Source: Roridomyces roridus (taxonomy: Eukaryota; Basidiomycota; Agaricomycetes; Agaricales; Mycenaceae). Taken from it: 64,000 bases of DNA. The DNA is taken from the NCBI GenBank assembly GCA_029378245.1, contig JARKIF010000002.1, positions 3,038,001 through 3,102,000 on the forward strand. The letters run 5' to 3'. The notes beneath the pieces are model-generated. The model did no database searches. It was not told where the DNA came from and worked only from the letters and a program-made list of their open reading frames with translations. The position numbers were made by a program, and so were the translations under genes. Of this stretch, positions 21,563 to 31,949 are shown one piece after another. Every line of letters begins with the position of its first letter. Within the stretch, counting starts at the first letter, position 1.

Positions 21563-22768
21563 CTACGCCAACTGCCCGAAAATTTTGTGGTCAATGGACT
21601 CCCTATCAAGCGCCGTGAGCAACTCAGCAACACTCAACCCAGTCTTCGACGCGAACGTGTGCACGGCCGCTGAATCGTTCCCCTCCAACGACCTCGTGTG
21701 ATTGACGCTAGTTACCATGAATCGAAGCGCTTCCTCCGATTTCCCTTCCCTGCTTGCCACCCGCAAACCCGAAAGGCTCATAAGAGAAGCAGCCTGGACG
21801 AGACCTTCCTCCTCTGCCCACCGGATCAGCTCTTTTATGCGTGCGAGCGTCGCTCCCGGCGGAATCTTCGCGTCCTTCATGCTGGCAAAGTACGCTGCCA
21901 AGGCGCTGCGCTTTGTGTCACTGGCCGCCGCGAGCCCCGGAGGAAGCGAGCACGTCTTACACGCACACAAAAATCTGTATCTCTTGAGGTCCTCCTGCCT
22001 CTTCGCCCGCGGACCCGCTACGTCAATGTACCCGACGGTGATCTCCTCGCCAGCTACAATTGGTCGGACAGCGACGAGCCGCCCTGTGAACGTGTCCTTG
22101 CAGAAAGAATAGTGCGCGTTGGGTCTGCAGTCGTGGTTTGCGCGGCATAGGGTTGGAAACAGGGCCGTGCGTGGCTCTGCTAAATCCGGGATATTAGCAG
22201 GAAACGCGTTTGTGAGGATTACACCGCGTATATGGCCATCTGCTATCTCGGGTTGGCAGTTGTGGAGAGAGGTGATGGAGGCCTGGGAAGCGGGGGAGAG
22301 GCCCGCGAGGGCAGCGTTGTCGAAAACCATCCTCTGGTCAACGTGGATCTTTAAAGCCTGGCGAGCGACATAGACGGGTCGCTCAAGGGCAATCAGATCA
22401 CCCCGCGCAATGGGGCGACGCGCGAACATACCCAAGCTCTTTGCAGGTCCACAATCTTTGATCATGAATGCGGTACTTTCGGGTGGGGAGGGCCATGGGT
22501 CGTTCCAAAGTGGTAGTTTTGAGATTGCCTGGATGTTGTCGAGGGAATCGACGATGACCAACCGAGCGTCGGATTTGGAAGGGAGGAAAAGGAAACCATG
22601 TGGAGAGGAGGATCGATAGTCTGCGACTACGATGTACGGGTTCTCGGAATATAAGCGACAGGCCTCGCTGAATTGGATTCGTGTATCCAGCGTGGCCTTT
22701 CTATTGGGAGTCGGAGATTGCACTGGTTGCGTTTGTTTCAAAAAGCCGCGCTTCATCCCAAAAGACAT
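21563..22768 (-). CDS. SET-domain protein, SMYD-like, paralogue B
   Basis: Intronless gene of 401 aa from the ATG at 22768. That start is preferred over an in-frame ATG at 22834 because paralogue C also begins MSFGMKRGFLKQT. SET motifs: SLGMFARRPIARGDLIALER, NHDCRPN, AGEEITVGYIDVAGPRAKRQ, and the post-SET CACKTC. A helical C-terminal region (WAEEEGLVQAASLMSLSGL) follows, as in SMYD-like proteins. Probably a protein methyltransferase; substrate unknown. It sits head-to-tail with paralogue C, 155 bp apart, and probably arose by tandem duplication. Confidence 0.8.
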   Translation of the reverse strand: MSFGMKRGFLKQTQPVQSPTPNRKATLDTRIQFSEACRLYSENPYIVVADYRSSSPHGFLFLPSKSDARLVIVDSLDNIQAISKLPLWNDPWPSPPESTAFMIKDCGPAKSLGMFARRPIARGDLIALERPVYVARQALKIHVDQRMVFDNAALAGLSPASQASITSLHNCQPEIADGHIRGVILTNAFPANIPDLAEPRTALFPTLCRANHDCRPNAHYSFCKDTFTGRLVAVRPIVAGEEITVGYIDVAGPRAKRQEDLKRYRFLCACKTCSLPPGLAAASDTKRSALAAYFASMKDAKIPPGATLARIKELIRWAEEEGLVQAASLMSLSGLRVASREGKSEEALRFMVTSVNHTRSLEGNDSAAVHTFASKTGLSVAELLTALDRESIDHKIFGQLA

Positions 22769-22923
22769 GCTCGAAGAAGGGAACGACGGGCGTACGAGTT
22801 CAAGACACCAACTCTCCTCATTGCAACAGGCCATCTTAGTAACAAGCTTAAAAGTGCAGGGCCGGAATGATATTCAGATATAGCTATGTATGTGGGTATA
22901 AAAAACGAATGGACCTCGGCGCC

Positions 22924-24117
22924 TCAGCGCATCAAAATCTCGAATGCAAATGGAAACAAGGTCGCAAACCGGCGTGTCAAGTCATCGAGATGCTCGTCAT
23001 CCAGCATTGCTTGCACACCCGCAAGACTGACCGTCGTCTCTTGGCCTAACCCCAAGCCTTCATCCCCCTCCAACAGCCTGATGTATTTCACCCAGCTGAA
23101 GCCAAATCGAATCGCCTCTGTATGGCTTCCTTCCTTGCGTGCGATTTTAAGCCCTGGCTCGCACAGCTCCCACGCAGCGTCGACAAGGCCCTCCTCCTCC
23201 GCCCAGCTGAGCAGCAGCTTGATGCGTGCGAGGGAAGTGCCTTCTGGAATAGTCGCAAGAAACTCGCCAATAGCCTGGCGCCTCGCGTCACTTGGCCCCG
23301 CTCGTACTGCCGGGAGGGAGCACGTCCGGCACGAACAGGTGAATCTGTACTGTTCGCTCAGCAACCTCTGTCTCTGCACTCGAGGGGCCGTTAGACTCGT
23401 ATATGCAACGGTGATCTCTTCGCCCGCGGCGATAGCCCGCACAGCTCGAAATACTGCCGTGAACGAGTCCGTGAGGGACGAGTAGATGGCGTTGGGCGTG
23501 CAGTCGTGGTTTGCGCGACACAAGATGGGAAACAGACCACAGAGTTTCCCGGTTGTGTGCGACAGAGAAATAGGGAAGGCGTTTGTTTGTACGAGGCCAC
23601 GGACGTGGCTGCCGCCCGTTGTTTCTGGATGGCAGTTGTGCAGAGACAGAATAGACGCCCGGGCGCTAGGGGAAAGACCCGCGAGAGACTCGTCGTAAAA
23701 TGCTTCAATCTGCTCCGGGGTACCGCCCAGTCGATGGGGGACAACGTAGACCGCCCGTTCCCGCATGATCACCTCGGCCTGCAGGATGGCTCGTCGCGCA
23801 AACATGCCCATCCCCTTCTCGCAGCGCTTGATCTCGAATGGGAGGTCATTGGGTGAGGAGGGCCATGGATCATTCCAGAGCGGCAACTTGGAGATGGTTT
23901 GTACACTGTCGAGGGAATGGACGATGGCCATGCGTGCATCGTTTTTGGAAGGGAGGATGAGAAATGAGGGCACCATGGAATCTGCAACCATGATATAGGG
24001 AGTTTCGGAATAGACCTGGCAAGTGCCAGACACTTGGGGCGTCCGTGGCTGCACCGGACGAGAACTGGGTTCTTGGGCCGTTTGCTTCAGAAAACCGCGT
24101 TTCATGCCAAAGGACAT
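22924..24117 (-). CDS. SET-domain protein, SMYD-like, paralogue C
   Basis: Intronless, 397 aa from the ATG at 24117 (MSFGMKRGFLKQT, shared with paralogue B). An upstream ATG at 24363 is in frame but lies in sequence with no similarity to paralogue B. SET motifs: GMGMFARRAILQAEVIMRER, NHDCTPN, AGEEITVAYTSLTAPRVQRQ, post-SET CSCRTC. The C-terminal helical part (WAEEEGLVDAAWELCEPGL) matches paralogue B closely. Lack of introns in B and C, against one intron in A, suggests B/C share a more recent origin. Function is inferred from fold only. Confidence 0.8.
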   Translation of the reverse strand: MSFGMKRGFLKQTAQEPSSRPVQPRTPQVSGTCQVYSETPYIMVADSMVPSFLILPSKNDARMAIVHSLDSVQTISKLPLWNDPWPSSPNDLPFEIKRCEKGMGMFARRAILQAEVIMRERAVYVVPHRLGGTPEQIEAFYDESLAGLSPSARASILSLHNCHPETTGGSHVRGLVQTNAFPISLSHTTGKLCGLFPILCRANHDCTPNAIYSSLTDSFTAVFRAVRAIAAGEEITVAYTSLTAPRVQRQRLLSEQYRFTCSCRTCSLPAVRAGPSDARRQAIGEFLATIPEGTSLARIKLLLSWAEEEGLVDAAWELCEPGLKIARKEGSHTEAIRFGFSWVKYIRLLEGDEGLGLGQETTVSLAGVQAMLDDEHLDDLTRRFATLFPFAFEILMR

Positions 24118-24262
24118 GGTGGGCGTTGAAAAGATAAGTGGGTTACGTGGCCAAGGCCGTGCGATTGTAACGACATGAAAAAGCTTAAAGTATGACTGTA
24201 AGGGTCGGAATGATTCAATCAGCGGGAGAACGCACTGTGATATTAATTGTAGAGAAAATCCT

Positions 24263-25925
24263 CTAAGCGTATGGTATATAGTGTACAATGTTGTCTGCAG
24301 TGATGAGAATGGCAAAGCCACTGTGGTCATCCAAGGCAACCGCACATATTTGACGCGTGTCAAACTCGGAGGGAAGTTGTAGCTCGTGGAGGGATGCTGA
24401 ATCTAGTATCGGGTCGTATCGCGCGAGCAGCAACTTCGGTGGCGGTAGCGGCGGCGGCGGGACTTCAGCATCAGGATCAGCGTTAGCCTCGTGTTGGGCT
24501 CCATCATGAACAGCACTATTTTCGGCCACTGGCGGACTGGGAGGGGGCGGGGGATCGACGACCAGGATGAGCGCCAATCCAGAATTGGCGGAAACGATGA
24601 GTTCCCAAGCCGTATTCGGCTGATTGCTCAGCGTCCCAGGTATCGCGAGTGTGCGGGCGGGCTGCATAAGCCTCCCAATGGCCTTCTCGTACCCCTCTTC
24701 CGTGGCAAACGTTGTACGTGCCAGTGGCCTGGGGCGCGGCCAGAAGGTTATTTCCATCGCGGGCGAGAGCTCATGACCAAAGCTGTATGCGATGGAGATG
24801 GTGTTTTGTCCGTAGTGGGGTTCTGTCGAGAGGACACAGTATGCGCGCATATTGCGCTCTTCCTGCGAGTACTCGAGTGGGCGTGGGATACGTGCGATAT
24901 GACTGCGCTGGACGCTGTAGTCCACGTTGGGCTGCGGTGGGGCCTGCGCGAGTAACCGAGGTGGGCAGGCGTACACGAGCGCGTGAGGGTCCGAAAGCTG
25001 GTGGAAGATGAAATATACGGTGTCTCCGATGACACTGGAACCCATGACAGGAGACGGCGGCTGGAAAAGTTGTGAGAATAAGTGGTTTAGAAAATGCAAA
25101 AACGACGCACCCGATCAGTGACAATTGTGCTGGAAATGCTTGGGACAAGTCTGTTAAATGACTGGATCTCCGTCGGTTCACTCCCATTAGCACTGCGGGC
25201 AACGCCAACTACGGTAGAGTTCATGAACACGGCCGAGTACTGGAAACCCAAGTCCAAGGGACGTCGAAATTTCAGGGAGATGGATAGGTTCGGGTGGCTC
25301 GATGTTGTCAAGACTACTATTTCCCTGTGAAGCATCAGTTCAATTCCTGGATAATGGAGAACACCGCTCACTGGTTATCAACTAAAGCGGCAACGGTAAG
25401 CCCCTCTGGCTCTTCCAAAAGTGAGGACATGTCGTTGATTCGGCCGACAAAGAAGGGTTCGGTGTTGACACCCGTTTGCAAATCGTGGCAGATGACCGTG
25501 CCGTCCGAAAGACAGTATAGCACAATAGCATCGGGCAGACAGAAAAGGATATTGCTGTGTCTCCCTGAAGGAAATGACTTGATAGGTCCCACAATTTGTG
25601 GAAAGGGTTCGCTCCAATTCCGGGCCAAACGAAGTGTGTCCAAGGCAAATCGCTTCAGCTCTTTCGTGGTGTGGACGCTGAGGTCTTCAAGATTCGGGCA
25701 AGGTAGGGGTCTCTCGAGACGCGCCAAAAGAAGTGGGGTGAGCCAGAAACTGTGTTCCTGAGAGAGGCCATTGAATGTTTTGTTGACCTGTGCGCCTGAT
25801 CAGCGTATGTCCAAGGACGAAGAACTGCGGCGTGCCAGAGACAAGGATACAATATCACCAAGGCCCAACAAGGCGACAATCTGCAAGAGGATGTCGGTCG
25901 GGAGCCCGTCAAGTGAGAGCGGCAT
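24263..25925 (-). CDS. F-box protein (non-LRR type)
   Basis: Four exons (25925-25836, 25787-25372, 25324-25111, 25060-24263) give about 505 aa. The N-terminus MPLSLDGLPTDILLQIVALL with GLGDIVSLSL, then VNKTFNGLSQEHSFW, is an F-box. Its first intron is best modelled as GC-AG (48 bp, CTG|GCACGC...CACAG), because no GT donor keeps both halves of the F-box in frame. The remainder has beta-strand-like segments (AIVLYCLSDGTVICHDLQTG, SGFAILITADNIVHYIPY), suggesting a propeller-type C-terminal region, plus a Pro-rich insert. The same type of gene recurs at the right end of the window (63102 onward). Likely an SCF adaptor. It diverges from the FAD monooxygenase across 260 bp. Confidence 0.75.
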
Positions 25926-26185
25926 TGATAGTGGGGCGGGTGCGCGGGGTCTCGGAGCGATGATCCGACCGTCGTTGTCGCGAACAGCGAATGCTAACCA
26001 CCCGTTGATTCCCTCCGTTTTACTTTGGTCTTACTTCACAAAAGTTATCCAGCTGATCCTCCATGCCCCATGCCCGAAGATTCCTGTTTCGTCTCCCTTG
26101 ATGTTTCTTTGCGGCGTCCCGAATCCGCTGCTTTGTGGGTCCACTGGAATGCTTCGGCCTTTGAATCCTCTCTCTGCCCCAATCT
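25926..26185. promoter_or_regulatory. Divergent promoter region, F-box gene / FAD monooxygenase
   Basis: 260 bp between two start codons facing away from each other. It must hold both promoters. No clear TATA box was recognised on either side. Confidence 0.5.
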
Positions 26186-28382
26186 ATGACCTCTGCTGAA
26201 ATTCCTGTTGTGATCGTACGTTGGCATTGCACGAAATAACTGGTAGTTTAAACAACACTCCCAGGTTGGGGGTGGACCCGCGGGCCTGTTCATGGCGCTC
26301 TTCTTGGTCAAGAATGGGATTAGTGTCCGTATCTTGGATAAGGAGTCAGCATTTCACACCGTAAGTTTGTTTTCTTCTGCGCTGTGAAGCACACTGACAA
26401 GTTTGGAATAGGGCTCTCGCGGGTTTGGAATCCAAGTAAGAGCACAGGTTTACGCTTCGATTGACAGACTGAGAGCAATGCTCAGCCTCGAACGTTTGAG
26501 TTGATGAAGTTTTTGGGCATCTTGGACGACGTTCAAAAGCTCGCAGTACCGATCCCGACGATGCGCGCCTACAAACTCCCCGGTGGTACGGTGCCTGTCA
26601 AAACTTGGGATTTGTACGAAAAGTCGGGTGTCTTGTGGCCTGATCGCCCTTATGTGAGCTTCCCTCACAAGTCTACTTCAGAACGAGGATCTTATACTGA
26701 CCTCAGGCCAACGGAGCTTGTCTCAGCCAGGCTGTGTTGGAGGGTATCATTCGAGACCATCTTCAACGCTACCACGTCGCGGTAGAGCTACGCCAAGAAC
26801 TCACTGCAATTGAAGAGAGCGAGCACCATGTTGTAGCCCACTTTCACGATCACCAAACCGATAAAACCTACGACATCAAGGCTAAATACCTCATCGGCGC
26901 AGACGGTGCCAAAGGTTCGTACGTCTTCGAGAAGAAGACAATAACCAACCGCTCTCCTAGGTGTAACCCGCAAGCTTCTTGGTCTGACTTTTGAAGGCCA
27001 AACCAGGGATACAGATGGCATGGTCTGGGGTGACGTCGAAATCCAAGGATTAGGCTCTGATGTGGGTCTTGATCCGTCAATTCTACCACAGAATATTCAC
27101 CATTGGTGTAGTACTGGCATATCTGGGGCAAACCGGGCCATTTTACGTATACCCTGTCCTTCCAGTACCGCTGCGGTTTTTGACCCGGATTCCAGCATCA
27201 TGGCCCGACTGCTCAGTCCCGATAGTACCGAATTCGGGGTCGGCATAACCGGTCTCGATTTCGATCCAAGCCACCTTGCTGACGAGGAGGAAGCCAAGAA
27301 ATTCATTCATGAAGGAACCGGTCGCAACGATCTTCGTTTCGGCAAGTTTTCGTGGCTTTCGTACTTCAAGTAAGTATCTCCACCTGGAATGCCTGGTCTG
27401 ATGTCCCCTGTCCATAGACCGAAAATGAGGATGGTCAATAAATTCAGTGAGGGTAGGGTGTTTATCGTCGGAGGTACGTCCAACCCCTCCAATTGCTGCT
27501 TTTCGGTAAAATTGGTCGAGATGCCGCTCACGTTCACTCTCCAACTGGTAGGTGGTGACGCTGTTGCTGTTAGTTTTTTAAAATGCTTCTAGGCGGCCAA
27601 GGGATGAATACAGCCACCCAAGATTCGGTAATACAGACTCTTCTTGGCTGCCTCCCGAACTCACTCCTTTCACGCAGGCCAACCTGGCTTGGAAGCTCGC
27701 TCTAGTTCTGCGCGGGCTCTCTTCCCCTGATCTTCTGTCCTCGTACAATACCGAACGTCTCCCGGTCGTAGCCCAGATGCTCCACGCGACCTCCGCACTC
27801 TACACTCACGTAGTACGCGAAGTCAAGGACGGCGGCATACCCACTCAAAAGCCGGATGAAGACGAGAAACAATCGGGCTGGTTCCGCTGGCGCAACTCTG
27901 CTCTGGAGATGTACGGAATCAACTACCGCTATAGCCCGATGATCGTTGAGGAACGTTATACATCCCCGCAGTCTGAAGAGGATATGAAGGCGAGGGCCTA
28001 TGAGGGCTACGAAGGGCTGGGAACGCTGCGCGCTGGTGACCGAGCTCCCGAGGCTCCGGGCCTAGTTCTCGATGGTGCTGAAACATCGCTATTCGCTTTA
28101 TTCCAGCCGTCCAAGCATACAGTGCTCTTCTTTGTTCCGGACAAGCAGACTGCAGTGGACGGGATCTTGGAGGTCGCTGGGGCGTGTCCAGAAGGCACTG
28201 TGCAGACTTTCGTGGTGTCGAAAGACTCGGGGACGCTCATCGATCGCGATGGACATGCATTTTCATCTTACAGAGTGGTCAAGGGAATCAACGTTGTTGT
28301 TGTACGGCCGGATGGGTTCATTGGATGTATTGTTGCGAGCGAGGCTGGACTGAAACTTTATTTCGAGGGGATTTTCAGCTGA
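26186..28382 (+). CDS. FAD-dependent aromatic monooxygenase (PHBH/phenol 2-monooxygenase type)
   Basis: Twelve exons encode about 552 aa: 26186-26215, 26265-26360, 26412-26435, 26486-26653, 26707-26914, 26961-27061, 27112-27146, 27196-27369, 27418-27473, 27521-27547, 27593-27627, 27678-28382. Several are micro-exons of 24-35 nt. Motifs appear only after splicing: the FAD Rossmann loop VGGGPAGL (residues 11-18), RGFGIQPRTFE, GADGAKGVTR near 175, DYWHIWGKPGH, and the second FAD motif VGDAAHVHSPTGGQGMN near 300. The C-terminal third (from about 400) looks like the thioredoxin-like domain of phenol hydroxylases (APGLVLDG...VLFFVPDK). The enzyme should hydroxylate an aromatic substrate using NAD(P)H and O2; the exact substrate cannot be told. 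The first splice recreates the Rossmann strand. Confidence 0.88.
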
Positions 28383-28416
28383 GTAGTAATACAATGCGTA
28401 GTCCACGACAGGTACA

Positions 28417-28626
28417 TCATTTGAAGAAAGGCTTTTTCGAGCATGGACAGGCGATATGCACCCCGTCGACAATGCCCTCGGACTGCTTGACCTGCCAGAC
28501 GCTCTTGACCCAGGGGCTCAATGACTGGCCGTAACTGAGGAGAGACGTGCTCTGCAGCCGGCCACAGGACGTGCAACTGGGAGTGGAGCAGCTGGGATAC
28601 CACCAGTGTATCAGACTGGTGCTCAT
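28417..28626 (-). CDS. Small Cys-rich ORF
   Basis: The ATG at 28626 opens a 69-codon frame with cysteines spaced as in CSTPSCTSCG and a C-terminal CPCSKKPFFK. Codons end mostly in C or G, like the confirmed genes, while the overlapping longer frame on the same strand (28358-29017) does not. I do not recognise the family. It may be a small metal-binding protein or the last exon of a larger gene with unseen upstream exons. Its end lies 34 bp from the stop of the convergent monooxygenase. Confidence 0.4.
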   Translation of the reverse strand: MSTSLIHWWYPSCSTPSCTSCGRLQSTSLLSYGQSLSPWVKSVWQVKQSEGIVDGVHIACPCSKKPFFK

Positions 28627-31312
28627 TGTTCGCCCTGGCGGACAGAAATACCTTCTCGATCGGCAGCGCCAAGTTGAAGCTGGCACTTTTGCAGCCGTGA
28701 CCTCGGAAGCAATGGGAAAAACTGCGGCGCGACCTAGCGATGCTCAGAGAAAGGAATAGCTGGTGATGTGGTGAAGCGGTACTCGATACAGGATGGTGTG
28801 CTGAGTTGGTTCCGTGTTGCCCGACAGGGTCCGAGGAGCGAGGACGCGATGATGGCGGAGGGCCAGTTCGGGGATTCATGGACATGGTGCCACTAATGAA
28901 GCAATTAGCGGAAGAAATGGGCGTGGGGATGGCATTGATGAATGCAACCGAGCTGTGGCCGTCCAGGAACGAGAAAGGCACCGGCCATGATGAGACTCCC
29001 TGTCCATCCAGGCACACAAGTCGGGACCAAAAAGGATCCTATGTGAAGCAACCGGTGGGTTCTTCAAATGCGTCTCAAACAGGGACCAATTAGGGCCTCA
29101 ATCCGGATGGCATCGTTTGGCGAACGTTTTCATCAGCCGTGGTGCCAAGGAAGCGCAAGAAGCGAATAACTGGTGTCAGACAGGTGTTCAGCCGCTGACG
29201 CCCAGAAATCGGGGTGGAATGGGCGGACAGGACGGATGGAAGAAATTTCCAAGAAAGGCAAAAGAAAGGGACCATTCACGAACCGCTGTCACGTGGCATG
29301 ACGCACACTCTGGTTCAACTCTCATCTTGCTCTTCGCACGAACCGCCATGAAACTAATACGCTATATTTTATCCAACGTGAGACGGTTCTGGGAATCCCT
29401 CAAAGTACACCATGAATCTGTCGGTCGCAGATCCGAGTCTACTCACTGGCTAGAAGTCTTTCTGCGGACCCAGCCGCAGCAAGTGAATTCATGGGTTTGG
29501 CATCCACTCAATTCATCTCGATTTGCGGCGCACTGCTCCCATGCCAACGTATTCTGTTGACTGCAGGCGAAGGTCCCACCAGGAATTCCGGTCCTTTCAC
29601 AGTGCATTCCATGGGGGAGTAATCTCACATCTCAGCTCCATTATTCCATAAACCCGCAGCACCGTATGCTCATTGTTCGCTCTCCGCTCCAAACGTTGTT
29701 TGGAAAACACCGAGGATATGTGAATCGCTGGTCCAAATGGTGTTTTTCCGTGCTGTGGATCAAGGCCCCGAATCCGCCGCCTTCTTTCAAATTCGGCCCC
29801 ACGGCGGTTGGTCGAAGTGAAGTGATTGAGGTCCAGATGGGGGCCAGAAGCTGTAGTTCCCTCAAGGCAACGAAGGGGGTCTCGGCACAAGAAATCGCGC
29901 CAGGGCTTCGGATTTCTTGTGGAGCACATCATTGGTTTGGTCTTGACCGCTCCGTGTTTCGCTCAAGATGGCTTCTGAATGATAAGTAACGGACAAAACC
30001 ACAGGACTCATACCGTAAGAAACCCAAGTTTGAACTGATACCTCGACGTCTCACAAAGTGCGATATAGTCACCGGAATATCCTAAACGGGACACTGGCGT
30101 AGTCGTGCTTGTGCCTGTTTGTGATGCCGTTTCGAACCTTGGGTTCCGAAGCTCTCCGAAGCTCACAATCCTCGCCGAGTTCTCGAGTTCTCGAGTTCTT
30201 CAGAAATTTCTGCGATGGCTTGCCGTCTTGGGGGATCGCTGTCATTCTGCTTGATCCCCGCGGATTTTTGAAGATGAGATTTTGAGAGGTATGCATGGCG
30301 GCGTCAGTTTCTGTCTGGTAATGATTTTTATCAGTATTATCGCGACGGATAAGAGTCTGGTACAGTCTGGCCTAAGGAGTACCTCGCCCACGATTAAGGC
30401 GTGTTGGCAAGCGCGTAGCTTACGGACACTCTGACGGAATCGACAACCTCATGCAGGAACTCCTTTCCCTCTTATTTCTCTCAGGACAACGATCAAGCCC
30501 TTCTCACCTGCTATGTACCCTGCAAGAAAGAAAACCAACATTGACAAGATCCAGGACTCCGGACAGCTGCAACCGCTGTCCTAGCTCCGCTCATACGAGA
30601 AAATGCACGAGCGGTCGGCGGACCTTGCATGGTGTTTCTACAAGACGGAGTCTGCAACCCTTCAAACAACTAACTGTCTCCGGTACGAAACGCCATATGC
30701 CATTAATCGGACAGTCCCCGCTGTCGCTCCGATGCTCCAAACGTTGAGCCGTCGGTGACCACCTGCACCATACAGGCCCTCGGCATAGACACACGCACCA
30801 TTGGGCCTGTCGACTGTGCAATCAAAACAGGGCGGGCCCCCGTTGTCTTGTCTAACTGATATTGTCCGATGCTCATGTCCGTACCCTGCCTACATACCAA
30901 TGTTTTTCTGACCGCACACCAGCTTTTCCGATATCCCCTTTCAAGTTGTACATCTAAGGTGGGTTGCTCCCGGTTCCGTTGGTCTCTGTTGAATAATCCG
31001 ACATGTTTCGTAGCTATAGGCGACGTTCAGCTCCATTGAGGTAAACAGGATGACTTGTTCGAGTATCTCGGATGCAGATATTGAGCGCCACCATACTAGA
31101 TAAGTTCTTGCCATTCATTCAATCCAAGTGCGGGTCATCGGTACTGGAGCGAGACCTTCACCTTCGCATTCAGATGGTGAAACCATTGGCAACGAGGATA
31201 ACAACCGAACCGTGAAGACAAGGCTCACTGTTACTCTGTGCAGGGCGGATACTCGAGACGCAATGAATTGTGGTTTTGCAGAAGATCACCTTACTGCTCC
31301 GCAACGAATCTT
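28627..31312. other. 2.7 kb gene-poor region
   Basis: No ORF with splice or domain support was found on either strand. Composition is mixed with many short frames. It could contain decayed transposon or gene sequence, but I saw no terminal repeats. Confidence 0.45.
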
Positions 31313-31797
31313 GGACACGTCGCTACATTTCGGAGATGAACCTACCTACGATGGGCAGCCTGTAAAAGGTGTCGGCTCAAGTATCGTCTTCCGAAGGAGA
31401 GATGGCGAGTTGAACGTTGACAACCAGGGCGAAAATTGGGTATTTCTGGGAACTGAGCCTCGAGCCCTGAGACCCTCCTGAGCATACGTATTTCAAGCCC
31501 CGCCGCCAGGCCCAGGCCGCTGATGGAGCTGGGTGACAGAATAGATTCCACCTCGTCCGACGATAAGGTTGAGGATTTGTCGCCTAGAAACCGACGACTT
31601 GAACAAGTCGATCCCTTGTACGCGAAAGCCCCAAAAAAATTTTGGGCAGACAGTGGTGGTTGAGGTCAAGAGTGGTCACGAGCTAATCACGAGATCATGC
31701 GTGTCACGAGTCAGGGCGGCTCAAGTCACGAGTCTAAAGCGCCTCTGCTGTGCACTCAATGTGCACTGCTACTGCTTGAACGCTTTGTTTCAGTTCG

Positions 31798-31850
31798 ACT
31801 CCCGCTGCTGCGACTCCCGCTGCTGCGACTCCCGCTGCTGCGACTCCCGA
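31798..31850 (+). repeat. 15-bp tandem repeat in the arrestin 1 leader
   Basis: CGACTCCCGCTGCTG is repeated about 3.5 times head to tail, 100 bp upstream of the arrestin-like gene 1 ATG. The equivalent place in duplication unit 2 (about 34370-34410) lacks the expansion. Confidence 0.85.
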
Positions 31851-31949
31851 GCCGCAGTCTCTGCTTTGGAATTTACTGTGATTCTGAATATAAGTCATCG
31901 ACTGGATTTCGCACTGCTTCGCTCAGTCCAACCCCTCGAATCCTCGATC

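Noticed and set aside
28358..29017. 219-codon minus-strand frame
   Set aside because: Codon third positions are poor and it overlaps a better coding frame at 28417-28626; it has no recognisable domain.
31128..31481. 117-codon ORF upstream of arrestin 1
   Set aside because: The duplicated counterpart near 34000 is not open, so the sequence is conserved as DNA, not protein.
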